The translations under genes and the position numbers were made by a program. From positions 4,774,001 to 4,838,000 of the forward strand of contig NZ_CP047650.1 of assembly GCF_009906855.1 (NCBI RefSeq): 64,000 nucleotides of DNA, read 5' to 3'. Below the pieces are notes generated by a model. It worked only from the letters and a program-made list of their open reading frames with translations. It had not been told where the DNA came from and did no database searches. Each line of letters starts with the position of its first letter. Positions within the stretch are counted from its first letter, which is position 1. Shown here piece by piece: positions 45,730 through 56,056 of this stretch. Source of the stretch: Xylophilus rhododendri. Lineage in GTDB: Bacteria; Pseudomonadota; Gammaproteobacteria; Burkholderiales; Burkholderiaceae_C.

Positions 45730-46911
45730 TCAGAAGATCTCGAACAGGCCCGCGGCGCCCATGCCGCCGGCGATGCACATGGTCACCACGCCCCACTTGG
45801 CCTTGCGGCGCCGGCCTTCCAGCAGGAGGTGGCCGGCCAGGCGGGCGCCGGTCATGCCGAAGGGATGGCCGATGGAGATAGCGCCGCCGTTGACGTTGAG
45901 CCGCTCGTTGGGAATGCCCAGGGTGCGCTGGCAATACAGGGCCTGCGAGGCGAAGGCCTCGTTGAGTTCCCACAGGTCGATGTCCTCGACCTTCAGGCCG
46001 TGACGCTCCAGCAGCTTGGGCACCGCGAAGACCGGGCCTATGCCCATCTCGTCGGGCTCGCAGCCGGCCACCGCCATGCCCCGGAAAGCGCCCAGGGCTT
46101 GCAGGCCCTGGCGCTCGGCCTCGCGGGCCTCCATCAGCACGCAGGCCGAGGAGCCGTCCGAGAGCTGCGAGGCATTGCCGGCGGTGACAAACTGGCCCGG
46201 GCCCTTCACCGGCTCCAGCTTGAGCAGGCCTTCGAGGGTGGTGGAAGGGCGGTTGCAGTTGTCGTGGGTGGCGATGACGTCGCGGTAGGTGATCTCGCCG
46301 GTGTCCTTGTTCTTCTCGGCCATGCGGGTGGCGCAGGGCACGATCTCGTCGGCGAAGACGCCGGCCTTCTGCGCGGCGGCGGTGCGCTGCTGGCTCTGCA
46401 GGGAGAAGGCGTCCTGGTCCTCGCGCGAGATGCGGTAGCGGTGGGCCACGATGTCGGCGGTGTCGATCATGGCCATGTAGAGCGCGGGCTTGTGCTCGAC
46501 CAGCCAGGGGTCCTGGTCGCTGGGCAGGTTGTTGCCCGGACGCAGGCCGGAGATGGTCTCCACCCCGCCCGCGATCATGGCCGGCACGCCCTCGGCCACG
46601 ATGCGGCCGGCCGCGATGGCGATGGCCTGCAGGCCGGAGGCGCAGTAGCGGGTGACGGTGGCGCCGGCCACCGACAGCGGCAGGCCGGCGCGCAGGGCGG
46701 CCTGGCGGCCGAGGTTGCGGCCCTGGAAGCCGTCGGGGTTGCCGCAGCCCAGGATCAGGTCCTCGAACCGGTCCGGGTCCACGCCGGAACGCTCGACGGC
46801 GGCGGTGATGGAGTACGCGGCCAGCTGGGCGGCCGGGGTGATGTTGAACTCGCCGCGGTGCGACTTGGCCAGCGGCGTGCGGGCGGTAGAAACGATGACG
46901 GCTTCGCGCAT
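45730..46911 (-). CDS. acetyl-CoA C-acyltransferase (thiolase, PimB-like)
   Basis: A 393-aa thiolase that releases acetyl-CoA from a 3-ketoacyl-CoA. The nucleophilic Cys90 lies in VTRYCASGLQAIA. The C-terminal signatures are NVNGGAISIGHPFGMTGARL (His) and VVTMCIAGGMGAAGLFEIF (second Cys). It begins MREAVIVSTARTPLAKSHRG. It lies between the FadJ-like and acyl-CoA dehydrogenase genes in the degradation block. Confidence 0.95.
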   Translation of the reverse strand: MREAVIVSTARTPLAKSHRGEFNITPAAQLAAYSITAAVERSGVDPDRFEDLILGCGNPDGFQGRNLGRQAALRAGLPLSVAGATVTRYCASGLQAIAIAAGRIVAEGVPAMIAGGVETISGLRPGNNLPSDQDPWLVEHKPALYMAMIDTADIVAHRYRISREDQDAFSLQSQQRTAAAQKAGVFADEIVPCATRMAEKNKDTGEITYRDVIATHDNCNRPSTTLEGLLKLEPVKGPGQFVTAGNASQLSDGSSACVLMEAREAERQGLQALGAFRGMAVAGCEPDEMGIGPVFAVPKLLERHGLKVEDIDLWELNEAFASQALYCQRTLGIPNERLNVNGGAISIGHPFGMTGARLAGHLLLEGRRRKAKWGVVTMCIAGGMGAAGLFEIF

Positions 46912-46938
46912 GGGTGCTTGTCTCTTGGTTCTTATGGG

Positions 46939-46963
46939 AAAAGCCGGCCGCGTGCGCGGCCGG
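46939..46963 (-). terminator. terminator-like hairpin between the FadJ-like and thiolase genes
   Basis: On the minus strand a perfect 9-bp stem (CCGGCCGCG with CGCGGCCGG, two-base loop) is followed by TTTT. It lies 11 nt after the FadJ-like stop and 28 nt before the thiolase start, so it may partly attenuate the operon. The U tract is short, so full termination is unlikely. Confidence 0.5.
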
Positions 46964-46973
46964 TGCAGGGCCT

Positions 46974-49106
46974 TCAGGCCTGGGCCGAGGCCTGGTTCAG
47001 GCTGTCGAAATTCCGGCCCTCGGCCACCAGCTTCTGCAGCAGCGGCGCGGGCTTCCAGAAGAGGGCGTCCTCTTTGGCGAACTCCTGGATGTCGGCCAGG
47101 ATCTTCGGCAGGCCCACCATGTCCGCATACTTCATCGGGCCGCCGCGAAAACGCGGAAAGCCGTAGCCGGAGATGAAGGTCACGTCCACATCCAGCGGGC
47201 GCAGGGCGATGCCTTCTTCCACCACCTTGGCGCCTTCGTTGACCATGGCGGCCATGTAGCGGCGCATGATTTCCTCGCCACTGAAGGCGCGCGGCGTGAC
47301 GCCTTTTTTCGCGCGCTCGGCATCGACGATGGCCAGCACTTCCGGATCGGGCTGGCCGATGCGGGCGCCCTGCGGGTAGAGGTAGAAGCCCCGGCCGGTC
47401 TTCTGGCCGAACCAGCCGTTCTCGCATATGCGGTCGGCGATCTCGACGTAACGCGCCTGGGGGTCGCGGGTGGCGGCGCGGCGCTTGCGGGTGGCCCAGC
47501 CGATGTCGCCGCCGGCCAGGTCGGTGACCTGGAAGGGGCCCATGGCGAAGCCGAAATCGCGCACGGCGGCATCGATCTCGTAGGGGCTGGCGCCGTCCTC
47601 CATCAGGTAGTCGGCGGCCTGCTTGTAGACGGCCAGGATGCGGTTGCCGATGAAGCCGTCGCAGACGCCGGCGCGCACCGGCACCTTCTTGAGCTTCTTG
47701 GCCAGTTCGAAGGCGGTGGCGACCACGTCGGCGCTGACCTGGGAGGGCACCACGATCTCCAGCAGCTTCATGATGTTGGCCGGGCTGAAGAAGTGCAGGC
47801 CGATCACGTCCTGGGGCCGCGACGTGGCGGCGGCGATCGCGTCGATGTCGAGGTAGGAGGTGTTGGTGGCCACCACGGCGCCGGGCTTGCAGACGCGATC
47901 GAGTTCCTTGAAGACGGCCTTCTTCACTTCCAGGTCTTCGAAGACGGCTTCGATCACCAGGTCGGCTCCGGCGATGTCGTCATAGTGGATGCTGCCGGTG
48001 TAGCGGGCCATGATGGCGGCCTTGGCTTCGGCGCTGAGGCGGCCCTTGGCGATCAGGCCGTCGTAGACCTTTTCCACATGGGCGCGGCCGCGGGCGATGG
48101 ATTCGGCGTCGCGCTCGATCATGGTGACCGGCAGGCCGGCGTCCAGCACCGAGACGGTGATGCCGGCGCCCATGGTGCCGCCGCCGATCACGGCGATGGA
48201 GGCGAAGGCGCGCGGCGCGGCGGCCTTGGCTTCGGGGATCTTCACCACTTCGCGTTCGGCGAAGAAGGCATGGACCAGGCCGGCGCGCTGCGGGCTGTCC
48301 ACGCAGGCCAGGAACTGCTCGCGTTCGAAGGCCATGCCTTGGTCGAAGGGCAGGTCGATGGCGGCATTCACGCAGTCGATGATCTTCATCGGCGAGAACA
48401 GGCCGCGTGCGGACTTGGTGGTGGCGGCCCGCAGGGCTTCCAGCCCGGCGTGGGCGGCTGCCTTGTCGGCCAGGCGGCCGGCGCTGGCACTGATGGGACG
48501 CGTCGGCGCCTGGCTGGCGAGCAGCTGCTTCGTGTAGGCCAGGCCTGCGGCGACGGGGTCGGTGCCTTCGGCCAGCTGGTCCACCAGGCCGGCGGCCAGC
48601 GCGGCCTTGGCCGACAAATGCTTGCCGCTCAGCATCATCTCGGTGGCGGCCTTCACACCCATCAGGCGCGGCGCGCGCTGGGTGCCGCCGGAGCCGGGCA
48701 GCAGGCCCAGGTTCACTTCGGGCAGGCCGAGCAGGGCTGCCGGCAAGGCCAGGCGGTAGTGGGCCGACAGGGCGACCTCCAGGCCGCCGCCGAGCGCCGC
48801 GCCGTGGATGGCGGCGATCACGATCTTGGCGCTGGACTCGATGCGTTCGCAGACCTCGGGCAGGCTGGGCGGCACACGCGGCTTGCCGAATTCGCGGATG
48901 TCGGCACCGCCGATGAAGGCCTTGCCCGCGCCGACGATCAGCACCGCCTGCACATCGGCGCGCGATTCGGCCTCCTGCATCGCGGCCAGCAGGCCCTGGC
49001 GCACGGCGGCGCCCAGGGCGTTGACGGGCGGGTTGGCGATGGTCACGACCAGCACGCCGTCCTGCGTTTGCAGTTGAACCACAGAAGCCGATGCTTCAGA
49101 AGCCAT
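46974..49106 (-). CDS. bifunctional enoyl-CoA hydratase/3-hydroxyacyl-CoA dehydrogenase (FadJ/PimF-like)
   Basis: A 710-aa fusion. Residues 1-190 form a crotonase domain (GKAFIGGADIREFG; AIHGAALGGGLEVALSAHY), the NAD-binding dehydrogenase domain starts near residue 295 (SIAVIGGGTMGAGITVSVLD), and two C-terminal helical domains follow (VGLHFFSP-type HFFSPANIMKLLEIV; AMGPFQVTDLAGGDIGW). It performs hydration and oxidation in one chain. The ATG at 49106 has GGAGATAT upstream. First gene of the block, divergent from the LysR gene. Confidence 0.95.
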   Translation of the reverse strand: MASEASASVVQLQTQDGVLVVTIANPPVNALGAAVRQGLLAAMQEAESRADVQAVLIVGAGKAFIGGADIREFGKPRVPPSLPEVCERIESSAKIVIAAIHGAALGGGLEVALSAHYRLALPAALLGLPEVNLGLLPGSGGTQRAPRLMGVKAATEMMLSGKHLSAKAALAAGLVDQLAEGTDPVAAGLAYTKQLLASQAPTRPISASAGRLADKAAAHAGLEALRAATTKSARGLFSPMKIIDCVNAAIDLPFDQGMAFEREQFLACVDSPQRAGLVHAFFAEREVVKIPEAKAAAPRAFASIAVIGGGTMGAGITVSVLDAGLPVTMIERDAESIARGRAHVEKVYDGLIAKGRLSAEAKAAIMARYTGSIHYDDIAGADLVIEAVFEDLEVKKAVFKELDRVCKPGAVVATNTSYLDIDAIAAATSRPQDVIGLHFFSPANIMKLLEIVVPSQVSADVVATAFELAKKLKKVPVRAGVCDGFIGNRILAVYKQAADYLMEDGASPYEIDAAVRDFGFAMGPFQVTDLAGGDIGWATRKRRAATRDPQARYVEIADRICENGWFGQKTGRGFYLYPQGARIGQPDPEVLAIVDAERAKKGVTPRAFSGEEIMRRYMAAMVNEGAKVVEEGIALRPLDVDVTFISGYGFPRFRGGPMKYADMVGLPKILADIQEFAKEDALFWKPAPLLQKLVAEGRNFDSLNQASAQA

Positions 49107-49186
49107 GCAGATATCTCCGTTATTGGTATGGAAGGCCAGGGGCCCATTCTTGCGGCGACAATGGATTTTGGTAATCCCCTGAATCA

Positions 49187-49201
49187 TTGACAGACTGTCA
49201 A
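49187..49201. promoter_or_regulatory. candidate LysR operator
   Basis: A perfect 15-nt dyad, TTGACAGACTGTCAA, in the divergent region between the FadJ-like and LysR genes. It contains a T-N11-A (49188-49200), the usual LysR contact pattern, and overlaps a TTGACA that could be a -35 element. It ends 18 nt before the LysR start, so autoregulation plus control of the degradation block is likely. Confidence 0.6.
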
Positions 49202-49218
49202 ATCGTTTTGACCAATCC

Positions 49219-50121
49219 ATGGATTCCCAATCCCTGACCCTGCTGATGGAAATCATCGACAGCGGCAACCTCAGCCAGGCGGCCCGCAAGCTGAAGATGA
49301 CCCGCGCCAACGTGAGCTACCACCTCGCCAAGCTGGAGAAGGACGCGGGTGTGCAGCTGGTGCAGCGCAGCACCCGCCGCATGGAGCCCACCGAGATCGG
49401 CCTGCGGCTCTACGAGCACGGCCGCGCCATCCACAACGAGATGCAGGCGGCGCAGGAAGCGATCACCAACCTGGGCGAGGGCCTGCGCGGCCGGGTGGGC
49501 ATCAGCGTGCCCAGCGGCTACGGGCAGATCGTGATGAGCGACTGGCTGATCGAGTTCAAGCGCAGCTATCCGGGCATCGTGCTGGATGTGCTGTTCGAGA
49601 ACCGGGCGGACAACCTGCGCGACGAAGTCGATATCGCGATCCGCGTGATGCAGGAGCCGCCCCTGTCGATGGTGGCGCGCAGCCTGGGCAATGTGCGTTA
49701 CCTGGCCTGCGCCTCGACCGACTACGCCAGCCGCCACGGCCTGCCGCGCACGCTGTACGACCTGCGCACCAGCCCCTTGATCACGGCCGGTGTGTCAGGC
49801 CGCCAGCTGCGGCTGACGGCCTACCAGGGGGAAGAGCGGCAGGAGGTGAGCCTGGAGCCGACCATGATCTCGGAGCATTTTCCCTTCCTGCGCCAGGGCA
49901 TCCTGGCCGGCCTGGGCGTGGGGCTGGTGCCGGACTATGTGGTGCAGGACAAGCTCGACAGCGGGGAGATCCTCACCACGCTGGACGAATACCGGCTGAG
50001 CATCTTCGGCACGCACATGTACCTGCTGTACCTGCCGAACCGGCACCGCACCCGGGCTGTGCGGACCTGTATCGACTTCCTGATGGGCAAGGCCAGGCCG
50101 AACGAAGGGCTATCGGCCTAG
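49219..50121 (+). CDS. LysR-family transcriptional regulator
   Basis: A 300-aa LysR protein starting MDSQSLTLLMEIIDSGNLSQ. The recognition helix region is AARKLKMTRANVSYHLAKLE; the effector domain follows (about 90-295). It is divergent from the acyl-CoA degradation block and probably controls it through the dyad at 49187. Its last 12 nt overlap the 3' end of the convergent small gene. Confidence 0.93.
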   Translation: MDSQSLTLLMEIIDSGNLSQAARKLKMTRANVSYHLAKLEKDAGVQLVQRSTRRMEPTEIGLRLYEHGRAIHNEMQAAQEAITNLGEGLRGRVGISVPSGYGQIVMSDWLIEFKRSYPGIVLDVLFENRADNLRDEVDIAIRVMQEPPLSMVARSLGNVRYLACASTDYASRHGLPRTLYDLRTSPLITAGVSGRQLRLTAYQGEERQEVSLEPTMISEHFPFLRQGILAGLGVGLVPDYVVQDKLDSGEILTTLDEYRLSIFGTHMYLLYLPNRHRTRAVRTCIDFLMGKARPNEGLSA

Positions 50122-50451
50122 CCAGACGGCGGCGACGCCCTTGACCAGACCGGGCAGGGCCGGCAGCACTTGCGTGAGAAAGGCCGAACCGACGACCCAC
50201 AGGATGATGCTGGTCTTGGCTTCGGACACATCGGCGCGGGTGGCGAAGTAGTCGGCGCGGGTCTCGATCTTCGTCAGCCGGGTTTCGATGGCGGTGAGTT
50301 TCTCGCCGGTTTTCTCGGCGAGGTTCTCGAGCTTTTGAACGCGTGCATCCATGTCGGCATTATCCGGCGGTCCGCCACCGGGAGGCAGGTGGGACTTGAT
50401 CGAATCGGATATGACCAGGGTTGGCAAGCGCAGTTGGCCCATGAATGACAT
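50110..50451 (-). CDS. hypothetical small coiled-coil membrane protein
   Basis: A 113-aa protein, no named family. A short N-terminal region with GGGPP precedes a predicted coiled coil (DARVQKLENLAEKTGEKLTA; IETRLTKIETRADYFA, about residues 35-75) and one C-terminal membrane helix (TSIILWVVGSAFLTQVLPAL, about 81-100). Coiled-coil plus tail-anchor proteins of this kind are widespread and often phage- or mobile-derived, but there are no phage genes here. The ATG at 50352 (MDARVQ) is an alternative start. Confidence 0.6.
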   Translation of the reverse strand: MSFMGQLRLPTLVISDSIKSHLPPGGGPPDNADMDARVQKLENLAEKTGEKLTAIETRLTKIETRADYFATRADVSEAKTSIILWVVGSAFLTQVLPALPGLVKGVAAVWLGR

Positions 50452-50542
50452 GCTTTCTGATGTGCCACCGAAAGGGGTGAGGCAGAAAGTCTAGGACGGC
50501 CGGCCGCGGGTGGCAGACCGTCCGTCGGGTCAGCATCGACGC

Positions 50543-51502
50543 CTATTCGGGCTTGGCCCCGGTGGCGGTGACGACCTTGCCCCAGCGAACGATCTCGCTG
50601 CGCACGAACTTGTCGAACTCGGCCGGCGGCAGGTTCATCGGCACCAGGCTCTCGGAGGCCAGGCGCTTCTGCACCGTGGCGCTTTCCAGCGCCTCGCGCG
50701 CCGCCTTGGCGTACTGCTGCACCAGGGCGGGCGGCATGTGGGCCGGGCCGAACAGGCCGTACCAGGCGCTGTATTCGAAGCCCGGCAGCACCTCGGAGAT
50801 GGCCGGCCAGTCCGGATACAGCGGCAGGCGCTTGCCGCTGCTCACGCCCAGGGCCTTGAGTTTGCCGCCCTTGATCAGCTCCTGCGCCGAGGCCACGCCC
50901 GAGAACACCAGGTCGATCTGCCCGGCCATCACGTCGGCCAGGGCCGGGCCGGTGCCCTTGTAGGGGATGCTCACGATGTCGATGCCGGCGCTGCGCTTGA
51001 GCATCTCGCCGGCCAGGTGGTTGGCGCTGCCGATGCCGGCGATGGCGATGTTGAGTTTGCCCGGCTGCGCCTTGGCCAGGGCGATCAGCTCCTTGATGTC
51101 CTTGGCCGGCAGGTTGGGCCGGGTCACCAGCACGGCCGGCGCGCTGGCCACGCCGTACAGCGGCGTGAAGTCCTTGACCGGGTCGAAGGGCAGGTTGGGA
51201 TAGAGCGTGGCGTTGATCGCATGGCTGGTGTAGCTCAGCAGCAGGGTGCTGCCGTCCGGCGCGGCGCTGGCGGTGGCCTGGGCGGCGATGTTGCCGGCGG
51301 CGCCGGGGCGGTTGTCCACGATGAACTGGCGGCCCAGGGTGCGGGTCATTTCCAGGGCCATGGAACGGGCGACCAGGTCGGTGCCGCCGCCGGGCGTGGC
51401 GCCCACCAGCAGGCGGATGGCCTGGGGCTGGGCCAGCGCCTCGTGTATCGGCAGGCCAGTGGCCGAGGCCGCCAGCAGGACGAGTAGCTCGCGTCTTTGC
51501 AT
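50543..51502 (-). CDS. Bug-family (TctC) periplasmic solute receptor
   Basis: A 319-aa receptor with a short signal peptide (MQRRELLVLLAASATGLPIH, cleaved near residue 25). Family motifs: LVGATPGGGTDLVARSMA and DNRPGAAGNIAAQAT. It lies 63 nt downstream of the TauD-like dioxygenase gene on the same strand, so the ligand may be the dioxygenase substrate or a related carboxylate/sulfonate. Confidence 0.92.
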   Translation of the reverse strand: MQRRELLVLLAASATGLPIHEALAQPQAIRLLVGATPGGGTDLVARSMALEMTRTLGRQFIVDNRPGAAGNIAAQATASAAPDGSTLLLSYTSHAINATLYPNLPFDPVKDFTPLYGVASAPAVLVTRPNLPAKDIKELIALAKAQPGKLNIAIAGIGSANHLAGEMLKRSAGIDIVSIPYKGTGPALADVMAGQIDLVFSGVASAQELIKGGKLKALGVSSGKRLPLYPDWPAISEVLPGFEYSAWYGLFGPAHMPPALVQQYAKAAREALESATVQKRLASESLVPMNLPPAEFDKFVRSEIVRWGKVVTATGAKPE

Positions 51503-51565
51503 CTCTGTCTCTCTCTTTCTATTTCTCTTACCGCCCGTGGGGGGCGGGGTCGCGGCGGCGGTGTT

Positions 51566-52705
51566 TCAGGCGGCCAGCAGCTCGGCCATTTCTTCCTTGC
51601 GCACCACCGGCGCCCAGGGACGCATCGGCATGCCCATGACGGCGGCCTGGCGCTTCTCGTAGTCCAGGAACTCCTGCGTGATCGAGCTGCCGCGCACGCC
51701 GCCGCGCACCGCGCCGGCACGCACGTCGCCGTAGTACTCCTCCCACTGCGCCGGCAGCGGTTGCGAGTGGGGCACCGACAGCCACAGGCGCAGCAGGTGG
51801 CGCTTCAGGTCCGGCTGCTCGAAGTCCTCGAAGGGCGTGCGCGAATGCAGGATCACGTAGTTGTTGAGCAGCTGCAGGTCGCCGCGCTCCAGCTCCATCG
51901 AGTAGCAGAGTTCGTCGCTGGGCATCAGCTGGTCGAGCAGGTCCAGGGCCTCTTCCTGCCGGGCCGTCAGGCGCGGCACCTCGGGGAAGTCGCGCTGCGC
52001 CGCCACCGTGTTCTTGCGGTTGGTGCGGGCGCTGAAATGCTGCGGGTCGTCGCCGAAGATGGGGCAGCGGTAGAAGGGCGGCTGGCTCGGGTCCTGCGTG
52101 CCCTGGTAGCTGTGGAACCAGGGCTGCTGCAGCACCGGGATCAGGTCCGGGCGCAGCTGCTGCACCTTGTCGCGCAGGGCGATGGAGCTGATCACCTTGC
52201 TTTTGCCGCCGGTCTTGGCGGTGCGGCGGCAGAGCAGGGCGACGACATCGCAGGAGTCCTGGTGGAAGTCCAGGCCTGCATTGGTGTTGTAGCCCCGGCC
52301 GCCCTTGACCTTGTAGTCGGCGCCCTCGTCGCGCACGTCGTTGATGCACTGGCTGGCGCGGTTCTGGGTGCGGCCCACGCCCATGTAGAGGCTCATGCCC
52401 CAGTAGGCGAGGCGGCATTCGGCCTCGGTCCACTCATCGGTGGGGAAACCCTTGACCAGGCACATGCCCCAGCGGTCCTGGGTGGTGGCGACGGCGCGCA
52501 CCAGGGCATCGCGGGACGCGGCGGGCAGGGGGAAATCGGCCTGCTCCAGCTGCAGGATGTCCTTGCCGGTGGCGCGGGCGTGGATCAGGGCTTCGCGAAA
52601 ACCCTGTACTTCCTCTTCGCTCAGGCGCTGTACCCAGCCGGTGTCCTGGGCGGCCTGCTGCGCGGTCCAGGCGCGGGGCCCGGTGTGTGCCGTGGATACG
52701 GTCAT
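51566..52705 (-). CDS. TauD/TfdA-family Fe(II)/2-oxoglutarate dioxygenase
   Basis: A 379-aa dioxygenase. The 2-His-1-carboxylate iron site is visible: His148 and Asp150 in GLDFHQDSCD, and the distal His287 in NNYVILHSRTPFED. The 2-oxoglutarate-binding Arg is probably in the RHLLRLWLSV segment. It is longer than TauD (~280 aa), with an extra N-terminal helical region, and resembles the wider TauD/TfdA group whose substrates are mostly unknown. The genes next to it are a Bug receptor and a divergent LysR regulator. Confidence 0.88.
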   Translation of the reverse strand: MTVSTAHTGPRAWTAQQAAQDTGWVQRLSEEEVQGFREALIHARATGKDILQLEQADFPLPAASRDALVRAVATTQDRWGMCLVKGFPTDEWTEAECRLAYWGMSLYMGVGRTQNRASQCINDVRDEGADYKVKGGRGYNTNAGLDFHQDSCDVVALLCRRTAKTGGKSKVISSIALRDKVQQLRPDLIPVLQQPWFHSYQGTQDPSQPPFYRCPIFGDDPQHFSARTNRKNTVAAQRDFPEVPRLTARQEEALDLLDQLMPSDELCYSMELERGDLQLLNNYVILHSRTPFEDFEQPDLKRHLLRLWLSVPHSQPLPAQWEEYYGDVRAGAVRGGVRGSSITQEFLDYEKRQAAVMGMPMRPWAPVVRKEEMAELLAA

Positions 52706-52804
52706 GTCTTGTCTCCTGGTCTGTTCGATCCGATCAATACAGTCTAGGCAGGCAAACCCTTTCAGAATAGCGAGGGTATTTCACGTTCTTCCTAAGAGTT
52801 CTTG

Positions 52805-53683
52805 ATGAAGATCGACACTTTCACCACTCTGGCCGCCGTGCTGCGCAACGGATCCTTCGCTGCCGCGGCGCAGGAATGCAACATCACGGCCAGTGCCGTC
52901 AGCATGCAGATGAAGCAGCTGGAGCTGTACCTGGGCCAACCCTTGTTCGACCGCTCCGGCCTGCAGGTGCGGCCCACCGCCCTGGCCCGCGAGCTCGGCG
53001 CCTTGATGCAGGCACCGCTGATCGGCCTGGAGCAGCTGCGCAAGCGCAGCGGCCTGGTGGTGCAGGGGGTGGTGCGGCTGGGCGTGATCGAGTCGATGCA
53101 GCCGGTGGTGCTGCCGGCCACCATGCGGCAGCTGCGCGAGCAGCATCCCTCGCTGGAGCTGCGGCCGGTGCGCGGCCGCAGCGCGGGGCTCACGGCCAGC
53201 GTCAAGGCTGGCGAGCTGGATGCGGCGCTGGTCGCCGAGCCCGAGGGCGGCGGCTCGGCCCGCCTGCTGTGGCAGCCGATGCTGCGGCGCGAACTGGTGA
53301 TGGTGGTGCCGCCGAACGCCACCGAGTCGTCTCTGGCGGCGCTGTTCCGCAAGTACGAATGGATCCGCTACGACCGCAACACCATCACCGGCGCGATGGC
53401 GGCGCAGTTCGTCAATGCGCAGGTGGGCGAGATCCGCAGCAGCCTGGAGTTCGACAGCGCCGCGGCCATCGTGGCCATGGTCAGCGCGGGCCTGGGCATT
53501 TCCATCGTGCAGATCGCCGACCCGGCCATCCTGCAGAGCTACCCGGTGCGCACCGTGCGGCTGGGGCGGGCGGCGCCGGTGCTGCAGCTCTCGCTGGTGA
53601 TGCGCAAGACCGAGGGAGAGAACCGGGCGCTGCAGGCCCTGCACGACGCGATGCGCACGGCGCTGCATGCGCCGGCGCGCTGA
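52805..53683 (+). CDS. LysR-family transcriptional regulator
   Basis: A 292-aa LysR protein, start MKIDTFTTLAAVLRNGSFAA at 52805. Helix-turn-helix SFAAAAQECNITASAVSMQM, then the effector domain. It is divergent from the TauD-like dioxygenase gene across 99 nt and likely regulates the dioxygenase/Bug pair. Its stop is 7 nt from the convergent stop of the next Bug gene. Confidence 0.93.
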   Translation: MKIDTFTTLAAVLRNGSFAAAAQECNITASAVSMQMKQLELYLGQPLFDRSGLQVRPTALARELGALMQAPLIGLEQLRKRSGLVVQGVVRLGVIESMQPVVLPATMRQLREQHPSLELRPVRGRSAGLTASVKAGELDAALVAEPEGGGSARLLWQPMLRRELVMVVPPNATESSLAALFRKYEWIRYDRNTITGAMAAQFVNAQVGEIRSSLEFDSAAAIVAMVSAGLGISIVQIADPAILQSYPVRTVRLGRAAPVLQLSLVMRKTEGENRALQALHDAMRTALHAPAR

Positions 53684-53690
53684 TGCCGCC

Positions 53691-54683
53691 TCACTCCAGC
53701 CTCACGCCGGCCGACTTGATCACCTGGCCCCATTTGCGTTTGTCGTTGGCCAGGAAGGTCTTGAATTCCTCGGGCGTGTTGCCGATGGGCTCCACCCCGT
53801 CCTGCAGCAGGCGCTGCATCACCTCGGGCTGGCGCAGGGCCTTGACCAGGGCCTTCTGCAGCAGCGCGATATTGGCCGCGGGCATGCCCTTGGGTGCGCA
53901 CAGGCCGGTCCAGGGCACCGGGTCGAAACCGGGCAGGCCGGCTTCCACCATGGTCGGCAGGTCGGGCAGCGAAGGCAGGCGTTTCAGGCTGGCGATGGCC
54001 AGCGCCTTGAGTTTGCCGGCCTTGACGTACTGGTAGGAGCTGACCGGCTGGTCGAACATCATCGAGACCTCGCCGGCCAGGATGTCGGCGATCACCTGGC
54101 CGGTGCCCTTGTAGGGCACGTGCACGATGTCGATGCCGGCCTGGGTCTTGAACATCTCGCCGGCCAGGTGGCCGGTGGTGCCGTTGCCCGAGGAGGCGAA
54201 GTTGAGCTTGCCCGGATTGGCCTTGGCATAGGCGATCAGCTCGGCCACGTTGTTGGCCGGCACCTTGGGGTTGATCGCCAGGAAGAGCGGCGTGTTGGCG
54301 ATCAGCGAGACCGGCAGCACATCGGTCTCCGGATTGAAGTTCGGGTAAGGCTGCAGGTGCGGCAGGATGGAGAGCGAGCCGGCGGTGCAGATCATCACCG
54401 TGTGGCCGTCGGTCGATTTCACCATCAGGTCGGCCGCGATATTGCCGCCCGCGCCGGGCCGGTTCTCGATCAGCACCGGCTGGCCCAGCGCCTCGGCCAT
54501 GCCCGGCGCCACCAGGCGCGCGATGATGTCGTTGGAGCCGCCCGGCGAGAAGCCGACCAGCATGCGCACCGTGCGGTTGGGGAAGGCGGCCTGGGCATTG
54601 GCCGTCTGCACGGCCAGCGCCGGCAGCAGCAGGGCGGCCGCGGCGGCCAGGCGAAACCATCGGGGAACGAGTGAGTGGCTCAT
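53691..54683 (-). CDS. Bug-family (TctC) periplasmic solute receptor
   Basis: A 330-aa receptor starting MSHSLVPRWFRLAAAAALLL with a signal peptide ending near residue 31 (TANAQA). Family motifs LVGFSPGGSNDIIARLVA and ENRPGAGGNIAADL; second lobe LPTMVEAGLPGFDPVPWTGL. It follows the aminotransferase gene by 38 nt, so an amino or keto acid ligand is plausible. Confidence 0.92.
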   Translation of the reverse strand: MSHSLVPRWFRLAAAAALLLPALAVQTANAQAAFPNRTVRMLVGFSPGGSNDIIARLVAPGMAEALGQPVLIENRPGAGGNIAADLMVKSTDGHTVMICTAGSLSILPHLQPYPNFNPETDVLPVSLIANTPLFLAINPKVPANNVAELIAYAKANPGKLNFASSGNGTTGHLAGEMFKTQAGIDIVHVPYKGTGQVIADILAGEVSMMFDQPVSSYQYVKAGKLKALAIASLKRLPSLPDLPTMVEAGLPGFDPVPWTGLCAPKGMPAANIALLQKALVKALRQPEVMQRLLQDGVEPIGNTPEEFKTFLANDKRKWGQVIKSAGVRLE

Positions 54684-54721
54684 GGTGGTTCTGGGCAGGA
54701 CAGGGGCAGTGGAAAAAATCG

Positions 54722-55936
<1,215 letters not shown>

Positions 55937-56056
55937 GCGCCGCAGTTTCGAGTGCGGCGGCCCGGTTCGCGAAACGATTAATCCGCTTGCCGGCCCATTC
56001 CATTTTTTCCTGGCACCGAATTTGCCTCCTTCCTTTTCGGATCAAGGCACCCCGGC

